64,000 nt of DNA from Vibrio aphrogenes (GTDB lineage: Bacteria > Pseudomonadota > Gammaproteobacteria > Enterobacterales > Vibrionaceae), in assembly GCF_002157735.2 (NCBI RefSeq), contig NZ_AP018690.1, forward strand, positions 744,001 through 808,000, read 5' to 3'. Of this stretch, positions 55,769 through 64,000 are shown in pieces (the first letter of the stretch is position 1; each line of letters begins with the position of its first letter). The position numbers and the translations under genes were made by a program. The notes beneath the pieces were generated by a model that saw only the letters and a list, made by a program, of their open reading frames with translations, had not been told where the DNA came from and made no database searches.

Positions 55769-55826
55769 TTATAAAACCCAATAAAAATTTATACGGCTAA
55801 AGACTCAACTGGCCTCATAGAATAAT

Positions 55827-55861
55827 AAGTAGCGGCGAGCTCACACTGTCCGCGGCTACTT
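55827..55861 (+). other. Hairpin in the pstA-pstB gap, third system
   Basis: Seven-base stem AAGTAGC/GCTACTT enclosing a G+C-rich loop, no T run. It may protect or separate the pstB message. Confidence 0.35.
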
Positions 55862-55880
55862 TGATAAAAGAGATAACATA

Positions 55881-56630
55881 ATGAATAAATTCAATATCGA
55901 AAACCTAGACCTTTTCTACGGTGAAAACCAAGCGCTGAAAAACATTAATCTGCCAATTCCACAAAAGAAAGTTACAGCGCTAATTGGTCCTTCTGGTTGC
56001 GGTAAATCCACACTACTTCGTTGCCTAAACCGCATGAATGACTTGATCGCTGGGGTAAAAATTACCGGTAAGATCACCATGGATGACCATGACATCTACG
56101 GCAATATTGATGTTTCTGATCTGCGCATTAAAGTGGGTATGGTTTTCCAAAAGCCAAATCCATTCCCTATGAGCATTTATGAAAATGTGGCCTACGGTCT
56201 ACGCGCTCAAGGCATCAAAGACAAAAAACACATTGATTCAGTCGTTGAGAAATCACTGCGTGGTGCAGCCTTATGGGATGAAGTGAAAGATCGCTTAAAA
56301 TCACACGCATTTGGCCTCTCTGGCGGTCAACAGCAACGTTTATGTATTGCACGTACTATTGCCATGCAACCTGATGTGATTTTAATGGATGAGCCAACGT
56401 CAGCACTGGATCCTATTGCGACTCATAAAATTGAAGAGTTAATGGAATCATTGAAGAAAGAATTTACCATTGTCATCGTTACGCACTCCATGCAGCAAGC
56501 TCGTCGTATTTCAGACCGTACTGCGTTTTTCTTGATGGGTGAATTAGTCGAACATGACGACACTCAAATCATCTTTAGCAACCCTAAAGATGACCGTACT
56601 CAAGGCTACGTTAATGGTGATTTTGGTTAA
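55881..56630 (+). CDS. pstB: Phosphate ABC transporter ATPase PstB, third system
   Basis: A 249-aa ATPase of the minimal PstB length. Walker [10 protein letters not shown] at 36-44, [11 protein letters not shown], signature LSGGQQQR, Walker [14 protein letters not shown] and H-loop VTHSMQQA. No phoU follows; the operon ends in a terminator at 56714. Confidence 0.95.
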   Translation: MNKFNIENLDLFYGENQALKNINLPIPQKKVTALIGPSGCGKSTLLRCLNRMNDLIAGVKITGKITMDDHDIYGNIDVSDLRIKVGMVFQKPNPFPMSIYENVAYGLRAQGIKDKKHIDSVVEKSLRGAALWDEVKDRLKSHAFGLSGGQQQRLCIARTIAMQPDVILMDEPTSALDPIATHKIEELMESLKKEFTIVIVTHSMQQARRISDRTAFFLMGELVEHDDTQIIFSNPKDDRTQGYVNGDFG

Positions 56631-56653
56631 GCCTTAAGGATCATAGGAATGAA

Positions 56654-56680
56654 AGAGCTAGGTTGTATTAACCTAGCTCT
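56654..56680 (+). other. Stable hairpin after the third pst operon
   Basis: Perfect 11-bp stem AGAGCTAGGTT/AACCTAGCTCT with a five-base loop, 24 bases after pstB. No T run, so more likely a 3' end stabiliser working with the next terminator. Confidence 0.55.
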
Positions 56681-56713
56681 TACCAAATAACTATAAAAAG
56701 CGATGGAACTCTT

Positions 56714-56736
56714 GCCCCTTACTGAGGGGCTTTTTT
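56714..56736 (+). terminator. Terminator of the third pst operon
   Basis: Six-base stem GCCCCT/AGGGGC with a TACTG loop and six T. Confidence 0.8.
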
Positions 56737-56754
56737 ATAGCCAGCACATTCACT

Positions 56755-58758
56755 TTACCGAGTTTTTAAACTAGAAATAAAGTGCAATTCATAAGCAAGA
56801 AGGCGATTGTTAATCACAAACTCCTCATGACTTATTTCGCTATCTCGCAATAAAAAATTACTATACTTCACAAACAAGAAGTAAAAGATCGACATCGGAA
56901 TGCCCGTTTTATAGTGGCTATCAATGATTTTCATACGATAATGGTGCAAATCATCATTCTCACGGCAACATTCATAAATCATTTGAAAATAATTACTGAT
57001 CAAGTAACTTAACTTTCCACGATAAGCCGATAATATTTTAGGATTTAACTCCATTTGTAGCAGGCTCTCGGCTTCAACAAAGTTAAACTTCCTCAACATA
57101 TCCAACTTTATCTCTTGTTCATGGCTCGATAAATTAATATCAAAACTATCAAACTCTTCACATATAGATTCAATTTTATCGACTGACTTTTTATTCAACA
57201 AAATCTCATCGGCTTCTCTGATAGCTTGTGAGAAGGTTTGATGCTCTTTAACGCTATAAATCACATAACCAGCACTGATGGTAAAACTAGGTACCGATTT
57301 AGCTTTACAATCATAAGCTAACTTTTGATTAAAGCGGGTTATAAATTGTTGTGGGTCAAATGGGTTTGATGAATCAATATATAAAACAATTAAAAATTCA
57401 TCACCACCTAGTCGAATAATATCATCATTAGGCTTACATATATGTTGAGCCGTCGAAGCAATTAATTGAATAGCTTTATCGCCCATATCATGGCCATACT
57501 TATCATTAATATGTTTAAATTTATTTGCATCAATAGAAAAGAGGTGAACTTTTTTATGATTGCCGATAGCTTTATCCACTTTTTTATACACTTTATGATG
57601 TAGACCCTGACGATTAAATACTTTTGTTAATGAGTCATAGTATTGCTTATCACTTTCTCGGATGCCATGTAGCATCTGCTGCAATATGGTATAGCTAAAC
57701 AAAAACATAAAAAATGGTAAGAAGAATAAGTAACTTTGTTCATTAAATATCATTCTTACCATGAAAATAAATGGAATTTTTACGCCAATGTGCATCTCAC
57801 CAAAATCAGATGGTATATAGTCTTTATCGCTGTCTTTAAAGGTAAGCAAATCTGTATCTGTATGCTCTATCGAAGGTGGGAAGCTGGAGAAGATAACATT
57901 ATCATTATTCGTGACAGTTACTGCTGCGTAATCCATCAAGGTAATATTGGTATCTCTTTTATTTAAAGATTGAGCGATTAATGATTTTAAATTATCTGCA
58001 TATAAATCTCGAACTAAAAACCCGATCACCTCCCCATGATAGTCTTTAATATTTTCAACAAAGCTAATCACTTTTTTATTTGTTTTTTCATCAATATAAG
58101 GATGGGAAACCCATAATGTATAGTCAGAGTTCTCTTTAGATTGCTCTTTTATTTTAGGCGTTGAATACTCATCTAAATCTGAATCAGAGAATGACTGATT
58201 AAACAGAAATATATAATCTTCATTTTTAGGTAAAAAGTAAAATTGAGAACTTAACATAGGGTGGCTGCGTACTAACCTAATCACTTCTGAATTAGTACTC
58301 GCAGTAGTAACAACAGTGCACAGTATGTTTAAGCCTTCTATAGAGTATTCATTAACATTACCTTTCCCTAATAGAATACCATTGCGAAGATCCGAATTAT
58401 CTAACGGTTCTGGTGCTCGATTAGAAAAAAGCTGAGTGCCTGGCCTGCTTTCTATTTTTGATAAACAGTGATGAATCAATTGTGGCTGGGCTTCCGTAAT
58501 AATGGGATGAAAGCCGGTAGACATGGCATCATTTTTCAATGCGGTAAATTGTAAAAATTCAAATTGATTCTGCGTGTGATTAGCAATGGTATTAAGATCG
58601 GTCACAACAGAAGGCAAAATGTCTGAATTGATACGCTCCTTGAGAGTATCGTATTCATGGTAAGCAAAGCTCACCGTGACTAATAAAGAAAACAGCACAC
58701 TAAGACAAACCGTTTGGTAACGGAAAGGCTTATCATTCTTTAACATCATAATAAACAA
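56755..58758 (-). CDS. Membrane diguanylate cyclase with large periplasmic sensor
   Basis: A 667-aa protein that should make cyclic di-GMP. Membrane helix at about 14-33, a roughly 300-residue periplasmic sensor (possibly Cache-like), a second helix at about 340-362, a GGDEF domain with intact GGDEF at 451-455 and metal-binding D410 (LFSIDANKFKHIND), and a 110-residue C-terminal helical extension with no recognised domain. The inhibitory site, nine to six residues before GGDEF, reads K442-PN-D445 instead of RxxD. It converges on the third pst operon and stands alone. Confidence 0.88.
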   Translation of the reverse strand: MFIMMLKNDKPFRYQTVCLSVLFSLLVTVSFAYHEYDTLKERINSDILPSVVTDLNTIANHTQNQFEFLQFTALKNDAMSTGFHPIITEAQPQLIHHCLSKIESRPGTQLFSNRAPEPLDNSDLRNGILLGKGNVNEYSIEGLNILCTVVTTASTNSEVIRLVRSHPMLSSQFYFLPKNEDYIFLFNQSFSDSDLDEYSTPKIKEQSKENSDYTLWVSHPYIDEKTNKKVISFVENIKDYHGEVIGFLVRDLYADNLKSLIAQSLNKRDTNITLMDYAAVTVTNNDNVIFSSFPPSIEHTDTDLLTFKDSDKDYIPSDFGEMHIGVKIPFIFMVRMIFNEQSYLFFLPFFMFLFSYTILQQMLHGIRESDKQYYDSLTKVFNRQGLHHKVYKKVDKAIGNHKKVHLFSIDANKFKHINDKYGHDMGDKAIQLIASTAQHICKPNDDIIRLGGDEFLIVLYIDSSNPFDPQQFITRFNQKLAYDCKAKSVPSFTISAGYVIYSVKEHQTFSQAIREADEILLNKKSVDKIESICEEFDSFDINLSSHEQEIKLDMLRKFNFVEAESLLQMELNPKILSAYRGKLSYLISNYFQMIYECCRENDDLHHYRMKIIDSHYKTGIPMSIFYFLFVKYSNFLLRDSEISHEEFVINNRLLAYELHFISSLKTR

Positions 58759-59020
58759 CCTAGAACTGACTGGATAAAAGCTCGTTTACCCGAACAATAT
58801 ATGCAGAATTAGCGATCTAGAAAGAATACGCTGTTCCTTTATCGTTTCCAATAAAGTAATGACTTAATGTGTGCTTTTTATGAACTGACTTCTATTTTTA
58901 AATTTAAATAATAAATAGATAAGCCCGATTCATCCATAAAGTGGATAGCAGCATCCTTGCCGCCAACAGAATGATAAAAATGCAAAACAATAATTAAGCA
59001 TTAATACATTGAAAGAATGA

Positions 59021-59722
59021 TTATTTATTTTTAGGTTGGGTAATATAATTGGTCAAATCGATATTCTTTTCTTGTAATAGAGATTCTAATAACGGCAATA
59101 AATGACCTAAATTTTCTTCTAAACTCTCACGCACCGTATCCACCAAAACTTGTGTACTGCGTTCAATTTCAATATTTAACTTCGAACCAGTGTGTTTGTG
59201 TTCAAAAGTCGTCATACGGCGAGTTTCAGGAATTAACCATACATCAAACCAATTGTGGGCTTTATCCACATCGGCAATGGTTAAACTGGCACCATTAATA
59301 GCGATATAACCTTTGGAAAAAATATAACGCATCCAGGTCTTTTCTACCCCGATACGCACACGGTAATTATCTTCAATATGAGCAACCTCGAGCACTTCCG
59401 CCGTAAAGTCTACATGACCAGACAAAGGATGCCCGCCTATCTCTGCGCCATCTTTGGCCGCTCGCTCTACGTTCACTGTGTCACCCGGAACGAAACGGCT
59501 AAGTGTGGTAATTTGTAAGCTTTTAAGCATCACATCAAAACGCAGCTTATTCGGGGTAATTATTTCCGTGACGGTTAAACACACGCCATCAACGGCAACA
59601 CTGGCACCAATTTCAATCTCATGGCAAAAGCCTGAGGGAAATTGCATATCAAAAGTACGAATACCGTGTGAATCAGAGATATTCTCTAACCTTGCTACTG
59701 CTTGAACGATTCCTGTAAACAT
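59021..59722 (-). CDS. ribE: Riboflavin synthase alpha subunit
   Basis: Makes riboflavin from two 6,7-dimethyl-8-ribityllumazine molecules. The protein starts MFTGIVQAVARL and carries the two-barrel repeat: VAVDGVCLTVTEI in the first half and IAINGASLTIADV in the second. At 233 aa it has about 15 more C-terminal residues than many homologues. No other rib gene and no FMN riboswitch were seen; it ends a leftward series with the narQP-like pair but with its own 40-base leader. Confidence 0.93.
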   Translation of the reverse strand: MFTGIVQAVARLENISDSHGIRTFDMQFPSGFCHEIEIGASVAVDGVCLTVTEIITPNKLRFDVMLKSLQITTLSRFVPGDTVNVERAAKDGAEIGGHPLSGHVDFTAEVLEVAHIEDNYRVRIGVEKTWMRYIFSKGYIAINGASLTIADVDKAHNWFDVWLIPETRRMTTFEHKHTGSKLNIEIERSTQVLVDTVRESLEENLGHLLPLLESLLQEKNIDLTNYITQPKNK

Positions 59723-59762
59723 GTCTCTTCCTAAACCTCTAGTCTTTATTTAACCCATCACG

Positions 59763-60398
59763 TTAATCACGGCCATAAGTATCGAGATACAATACGGTTG
59801 CGGCGGTACGTGAAGCCACATTCAGTTTTTTCAATAAGCTTTTCATGTGTACTTTAACGGTAGATTCGGAAATAAATAAATGATCGGCAATTTGCTTATT
59901 TCGATAGCCTTTTGCGACTTCTTGTAGAATTTGCATTTCTCGATCGGTTAACTGATCGAGCAGGTTATCATTATCGCCTCTAGTCTCTATATACTGTTGC
60001 ACCAGACGACTATAAACGGTCTCACCTTTCTGAGCTTGTTTTAATAATTCGACCAATTCATCCGGTTCACTGTCTTTTAATAAATAACCGTCCGCTTGAG
60101 CTTTGATTAATGCATCAATATCGGCTGGGTTATCAGAGACCGTTAAAATAATGATTTGGCTATCAATACCGTCTTTGCGCATCGCCTTTAACGTATCTAA
60201 CCCAGACATACCTTTCATATTGAGATCGAGCAAAATAAGGTCTGGAGTTAACTCATTAGCAAGGGCTAAGGCATCTACCCCATTACTGGCCTCACCAATC
60301 ACTTCAAAACAATTTTCTAAACTTAAGAGTTGTCCAATACCACGGCGCATGAGTGGATGATCATCAACTAACAATACTTTTGATACGGTCGTTGTCAT
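59763..60398 (-). CDS. narP: NarL/NarP-family response regulator
   Basis: A 211-aa regulator: receiver with phospho-acceptor D58 (LILLDLNM) and lysine in YLLKDSEPD, and a LuxR-type helix-turn-helix (LTDREMQILQEVAKGYRNKQIADHLFISESTVKVHMKSLLKKLNV). The wording is close to NarP. It follows the sensor gene after 33 bases. A 7-2-7 NarP-type site precedes napF, its expected target. Confidence 0.9.
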   Translation of the reverse strand: MTTTVSKVLLVDDHPLMRRGIGQLLSLENCFEVIGEASNGVDALALANELTPDLILLDLNMKGMSGLDTLKAMRKDGIDSQIIILTVSDNPADIDALIKAQADGYLLKDSEPDELVELLKQAQKGETVYSRLVQQYIETRGDNDNLLDQLTDREMQILQEVAKGYRNKQIADHLFISESTVKVHMKSLLKKLNVASRTAATVLYLDTYGRD

Positions 60399-60431
60399 GA
60401 GTTACCTATCTTATTCTTTATGAGCATGTGC

Positions 60432-62159
60432 TCAGCTTAATTGCAGCTCTAGTCGAATTTGAGTACCTTGCCCAATATAAGATTGGATAGAGCAATCCGC
60501 CCCTAACCGAGAGGCTCGCTCTTGCATAATACTCAAGCCATAATGATTGAGCTTGGGTTTATTGACATCAAAACCAACGCCATCGTCCTCAATAGTAACA
60601 CGAATCAGGCTATCATCTTGATGACAAACAACATCAATATTATTTGCCTTGGCATGTTTAATCGCGTTCAAAACCGCCTCTCTGATAAACTGTAATAAAT
60701 GCACTTGTTGTTGTGCATCTAGGCCAATAGAAAGCAGTTGATTATCAACGTATAAACGTGCGTCGGTTTGCGATTTTAATGGATGAAGCAATTGCTTTAA
60801 TGCCTCACCAAAATGAGCCTCTTCTATTTTTAAGCGGAAAGTATTCAAGAGCTCTCGCAGTTGGGTATAGGCTTGAGATAACACTTGATCCACTTCTTTG
60901 ATGATATCGGTCGCCACTTCACAGCGTTTCACACACAATTCTTGATTTAAATTTCGTTTAAGTAAAGTGACTTGAATTTTTAAATACGATAGCGATTGTG
61001 CTAATGAGTCATGGAGCTCGCGGGCAATCGTCGCCCTTTCTTGCATTAAAATTAATTGCTCTGTTTGTTTTTGATTATGCGTGAAATACAGTGCTCTGGC
61101 TAAAATATGCCCTAAACTTTCCATCAAGACCTTGTCTAATTGTGGATTTGTTTGTTGCCATTGCAGCACGCCTAACGGCATATTATTTTCTTCTAATTGA
61201 AACTGTTTCCATTCTAAAGACGCTTGTGATTGGCCTACTGTCAGTTCGATTTGGCCGCCTTCTTTTTCATCAATCGATAAACGACAAGCCAGCACACCAT
61301 CGACCTGAATAAAACTGTCGAGTACCGACTGAAAATCAGGAATCGATAACCGTGAACTGGACAACGCTTCCGAACAATCATAAAGAATGGTTAACGCATC
61401 ATTGGCTTGTTGCAGCTGTTGTGTTTTTTTATCCACCGCCAGCTCTAGGCCATGATAAAGCTGAGCCAGTTCATTCGCCATAGACTGGTAACATTGCCCT
61501 AAAACATCCAGCTCTGTTTCACTATTAATATTCAGGCGAATATCAAAGTTTTTATCTTGAATAGACTGACTGGCCTCCACTAATTCACCTAATGGCTGGA
61601 CGATCTTATTACGTGCAAAGCGGACAATTAACACCGTAATGATCGATACCAGTAATAAACACAAAGCACTCGCCAATGCGAATATTTTCAACTTATTTTC
61701 TGAAAAGCGCTGCAAATTGAAAACAAAGTTATCCAGTTGTGCCACCATGCCTTCCACTTGATTTAAATATCCAGAAGGATTTTCAGACTCAAGCTGGAAC
61801 GATAACAATTTCCAGCGATGCAGCACTTGTTGGTACTCTTGCTTAATGGAATCGGGCACGATCATTGTATCGAGTGATTGCATACTCGATGAATGTAAAG
61901 ACTCATTCATGCTTTGAATATGGCGGGATAAGTGAGGCGATTGGGTCTGAATATCATACGCCAAGCGATAGGTTTGCATTCGTAGTGAACCTGAAACATT
62001 AATCATTTCAGCATCTTTTAAGCTATAAACCATCGTCAACATCCCCACCACGATGGCAATCACTGCCAAGATAAGAATCGACATCAATCCCTTAGCAATT
62101 GTCGAGGCAATCGGCTTTTTGGGCGCAACATAATATTTGGAATAACGAATGGCGTTCAC
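60432..62159 (-). CDS. narQ: Nitrate/nitrite sensor histidine kinase (NarQ/NarX type)
   Basis: Two N-terminal helices (about 25-47 and 160-185) flank a helical periplasmic sensor with the nitrate-binding P-box DAEMINVSGSLRMQTYRLAYDI. A HAMP domain, a GAF-like region and a HisKA_3/HATPase core follow, with phospho-acceptor histidine in ERATIARELHDSLAQSLSYL and GYGLSIMQERA-type G box near the end. GTG 62159 with AGAGAT ahead is preferred; a TTG 11 codons earlier (62192) is also open. It pairs with the NarP-like regulator downstream and is divergent from nap. Confidence 0.88.
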   Translation of the reverse strand: MNAIRYSKYYVAPKKPIASTIAKGLMSILILAVIAIVVGMLTMVYSLKDAEMINVSGSLRMQTYRLAYDIQTQSPHLSRHIQSMNESLHSSSMQSLDTMIVPDSIKQEYQQVLHRWKLLSFQLESENPSGYLNQVEGMVAQLDNFVFNLQRFSENKLKIFALASALCLLLVSIITVLIVRFARNKIVQPLGELVEASQSIQDKNFDIRLNINSETELDVLGQCYQSMANELAQLYHGLELAVDKKTQQLQQANDALTILYDCSEALSSSRLSIPDFQSVLDSFIQVDGVLACRLSIDEKEGGQIELTVGQSQASLEWKQFQLEENNMPLGVLQWQQTNPQLDKVLMESLGHILARALYFTHNQKQTEQLILMQERATIARELHDSLAQSLSYLKIQVTLLKRNLNQELCVKRCEVATDIIKEVDQVLSQAYTQLRELLNTFRLKIEEAHFGEALKQLLHPLKSQTDARLYVDNQLLSIGLDAQQQVHLLQFIREAVLNAIKHAKANNIDVVCHQDDSLIRVTIEDDGVGFDVNKPKLNHYGLSIMQERASRLGADCSIQSYIGQGTQIRLELQLS

Positions 62160-62262
62160 TATAGGGTCATCTCTTTTTATAGCAATGATCAAAGTAATTT
62201 AAACATACCGTTCATCTTACTTGATGCCTTTTCAAATGTGTGAAGTTTATACAGAGCAAAAA

Positions 62263-62276
62263 TTGATCTAAAACAA
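62263..62276. promoter_or_regulatory. FNR site upstream of napF
   Basis: TTGATCTAAAACAA matches TTGAT-N4-ATCAA at nine of ten positions. Centred 29 bases before the NarP-type site. Confidence 0.6.
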
Positions 62277-62290
62277 ACCTGCCTATTAAT

Positions 62291-62306
62291 TACCCCTTTG
62301 TGGGTA
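62291..62306. promoter_or_regulatory. NarP-type 7-2-7 site upstream of napF
   Basis: TACCCCT-TT-GTGGGTA: the left heptamer fits TACYYMT exactly and the right fits its inverted form at six of seven. A further TACCCAT heptamer is at about 62374. Order FNR then NarP toward napF is as in the E. coli napF promoter. Confidence 0.65.
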
Positions 62307-62410
62307 TTTCAGCTTTACTGATAAAAACTACAATTTTATAAGGGTAAATAAATATTTGATGCTGTTTATATTTTACCCATTTCTTGGGGTGTATAAACAA
62401 GGTTATCAAT

Positions 62411-62893
62411 GTGTCTAATTCGCAAATAAATTTATCTCGACGACAACTTTTTACGCGTCGAAAAGACACCGGAAAACCCAATTTACCTTGGGTAAAAGAC
62501 CATTTATTTACCGATTTGTGTACTCAATGTGGAAAGTGCCTTCAAGCCTGTCCTGAGCGCATTATTCAACTCTCAGATGGTGGCTTTCCTCGAGTCGATT
62601 TTAACCTCGGTGAGTGCACTTTTTGTTATCAGTGTGCACAGGCATGCCCTGAGCCACTTTTTAACTCAAAAGAAGAGGCAGCATGGCAAGTAAAAGCAAG
62701 CATCAGCGAAACCTGTCTTGCTCCCCGAAGAATTGATTGTCGCAGTTGTGGCGACAGTTGTGAACCTCAAGCTATTCGCTTCAAATTAGCGATAGGTTCC
62801 GTCGCTCAGCCACAAATAGATACAGCGCTTTGTAATGGTTGTGGTGCATGCGTCTCGGTTTGCCCGGTGGATGCCATTGCAATAAAGCAATAA
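62411..62893 (+). CDS. napF: Ferredoxin-type protein NapF
   Basis: About 160 aa with four iron-sulfur motifs: CTQCGKCLQACP, CTFCYQCAQACP, CRSCGDSCEP and CNGCGACVSVCP. NapF is a cytoplasmic maturation/electron protein for NapA. The GTG at 62411 (MSNSQINLSRRQLFTRR) has AAGG about nine bases ahead and gives the normal N-terminus; an upstream TTG at 62384 is also in frame. The last codons and the stop lie in an eight-base tandem repeat. Confidence 0.92.
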   Translation: MSNSQINLSRRQLFTRRKDTGKPNLPWVKDHLFTDLCTQCGKCLQACPERIIQLSDGGFPRVDFNLGECTFCYQCAQACPEPLFNSKEEAAWQVKASISETCLAPRRIDCRSCGDSCEPQAIRFKLAIGSVAQPQIDTALCNGCGACVSVCPVDAIAIKQ

Positions 62894-62926
62894 AGCAATA
62901 AAGCAATAAAGCAATAAAGCAATAAA
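62879..62926 (+). repeat. Six tandem copies of GCAATAAA across the napF stop codon
   Basis: Exactly 48 bases of perfect eight-base repeat, then TAAAGC. The napF stop (62891-62893) lies in the second copy, so copy-number change in the later units would alter only the napF-napD gap. Confidence 0.95.
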
Positions 62927-62976
62927 TAAAGCAGTGCTCCATTATTCCATTTTAACACTCAATATAGAGAACATTC

Positions 62977-63252
62977 ATGTCACTTAATGAAGTACATATT
63001 TCAAGTTTAGTCGTTCATGTGATGCCTGAATATTTAGCACCGACCAAGGCAACCATTGAGTCTTTTGACGGCACAGAAATATACGGCGAAAGTGAAGAAG
63101 GCAAATTAGTGGTTGTGATTGAAACTGAAAACCAAGGTTACATCACAGACACCATCGATGCGATCAACCAACTCGATCATGTCTTAAGCACAGCATTGGT
63201 TTTTCATCAAATCGAGCAAAACCTCGATGATGAAGCAGACACATTAAAATAA
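62977..63252 (+). CDS. napD: NapA-specific chaperone NapD
   Basis: A 91-aa cytoplasmic protein of the NapD family (starts MSLNEVHISSLVVHVMPEYL; contains EGKLVVVIETENQGYITDTIDAINQLDHVLSTALVFHQIE in spirit). It binds the twin-arginine signal of NapA to control export. It precedes napA by 63 bases, the usual F-D-A order. Confidence 0.92.
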   Translation: MSLNEVHISSLVVHVMPEYLAPTKATIESFDGTEIYGESEEGKLVVVIETENQGYITDTIDAINQLDHVLSTALVFHQIEQNLDDEADTLK

Positions 63253-63315
63253 TAACAAGTTCATTATCTAAATCATTTAGATAAAACACTGGATTAAAAA
63301 CCCCGAGGGTGATGT

Positions 63316-64000
63316 ATGAAAATGACAAGACGCGCGTTTGTTAAAGCAAATGCAGCCGCTTCAGCCGCCGCAGTAGCAGGGATCACTCTCCCCGCTTCAG
63401 CGACCAATCTCATTGTCAGCTCCAATGAAACGGCAATCAAATGGGACAAAGCTCCTTGCCGCTTTTGTGGTACCGGCTGCTCCGTTTTAGTGGGAACACA
63501 AAATGGACGAGTAGTTGCGACACAAGGTGACCCTGAAGCGCCGGTTAACAAAGGCTTAAACTGTATCAAGGGCTATTTCCTATCTAAAATCATGTATGGT
63601 AAAGATCGTTTAAATACGCCATTACTACGCATGAAAAATGGTCAATTTGATAAAGATGGTGACTTTGCTCCCGTGTCTTGGGATCAAGCATTTGATGTCA
63701 TGGCAGAAAAATTCAAAAAAGCCATAAAAGAAAAAGGCCCAACCAGTGTCGGTATGTTTGGCTCAGGTCAATGGACAGTTATGGAAGGGTATGCCGCATC
63801 TAAATTAATGAAAGCCGGTTTCCGCTCTAACAACATCGATCCCAACGCACGTCACTGTATGGCTTCTGCGGTAGTAGGTTTCATGCGTACTTTTGGTATC
63901 GATGAACCAATGGGATGTTACGACGACTTCGAACATGCGGATGCGTTTGTGCTTTGGGGCTCTAACATGGCCGAAATGCACCCTGTACTATGGACTCGCA
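63316..64000 (+). CDS. napA: Periplasmic nitrate reductase catalytic subunit NapA, N-terminal part
   Basis: Start ATG 63316 with GAGG ahead; the frame is open to the window end (about 228 codons of some 830). A twin-arginine signal [20 protein letters not shown] begins the protein, then the 4Fe-4S site CRFCGTGC...NCIKG, and the molybdenum-ligand cysteine in [17 protein letters not shown] near residue 181. It reduces nitrate to nitrite in the periplasm. napB and napC are expected beyond the edge. Confidence 0.95.
   Translation, partial: MKMTRRAFVKANAAASAAAVAGITLPASATNLIVSSNETAIKWDKAPCRFCGTGCSVLVGTQNGRVVATQGDPEAPVNKGLNCIKGYFLSKIMYGKDRLNTPLLRMKNGQFDKDGDFAPVSWDQAFDVMAEKFKKAIKEKGPTSVGMFGSGQWTVMEGYAASKLMKAGFRSNNIDPNARHCMASAVVGFMRTFGIDEPMGCYDDFEHADAFVLWGSNMAEMHPVLWTR

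Noticed and set aside
59723..59762. FMN riboswitch before riboflavin synthase
   Set aside because: The leader is only 40 bases and shows none of the conserved RFN element sequence.

Overview
The window looks like a chromosomal segment of a Vibrio-type marine gammaproteobacterium. The protein styles (YiaY, Fpr, NapF/D/A, FecB-like, ArsJ/GAPDH, NarQ/NarP-like), the moderate A+T content and the short intergenic palindromes all fit. In known vibrios several of these loci (nap, a pst set, ShyB-type endopeptidase) lie on the second chromosome, so this may be chromosome II; that is inference. No rRNA, tRNA, CRISPR array, transposase or phage gene was seen.

Layout. 1-330: edge of an unidentified membrane-protein gene. 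440-6534: iron-siderophore/citrate-type uptake, a permease/ATPase operon (fecCDE-like) divergent from a TonB receptor and FecB-like binding protein, with Fur-box matches between. 6776-9916: arsenate-resistance operon arsR - GAPDH - CX5R phosphatase - arsJ. 9996-10370: unknown gene. 10549-15049: first phosphate transporter, pstSCAB-phoU. 15478-25682: CDF-family protein with altered metal residues, LysR regulator, RND efflux pair with a divergent LysR regulator, an MFS transporter, and an M23 endopeptidase preceded by a Zur-like box. 25951-32384: urease operon, order of transcription ureD-A-B-C-E-F-hupE/ureJ-G with the ureJ-like gene between E and F, whose gaps hold an unusual set of repeats. 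32552-34797: YiaY-type dehydrogenase and MscS channel. 35071-42999: urea ABC transporter urtABCDE, a LysR regulator and allE. 43262-47489: eptA-dgkA-two-component operon (lipid A modification). 47743-48531: fpr. 48986-56630: two further complete pstSCAB operons. 56755-58758: diguanylate cyclase. 59021-59722: riboflavin synthase. 59763-64000: narQP-like two-component system divergent from the periplasmic nitrate reductase operon napFDA, cut by the right edge.

How it fits together. Three themes dominate: phosphate/arsenate (three Pst systems plus arsenate export through 1-arseno-3-phosphoglycerate), nitrogen (urea import, urease, ureidoglycine aminohydrolase, nitrate reductase) and metals/envelope (iron uptake, nickel enzyme, lipid A and cell-wall enzymes). 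Regulatory sites that can be read directly support this: a textbook sigma-54 promoter with NtrC-like sites before urtA, a weaker sigma-54-like site before ureD, Pho-box matches before the second and third pst operons but not before the first, which instead carries a motif resembling the arsR promoter, and FNR plus NarP-type sites before napF.
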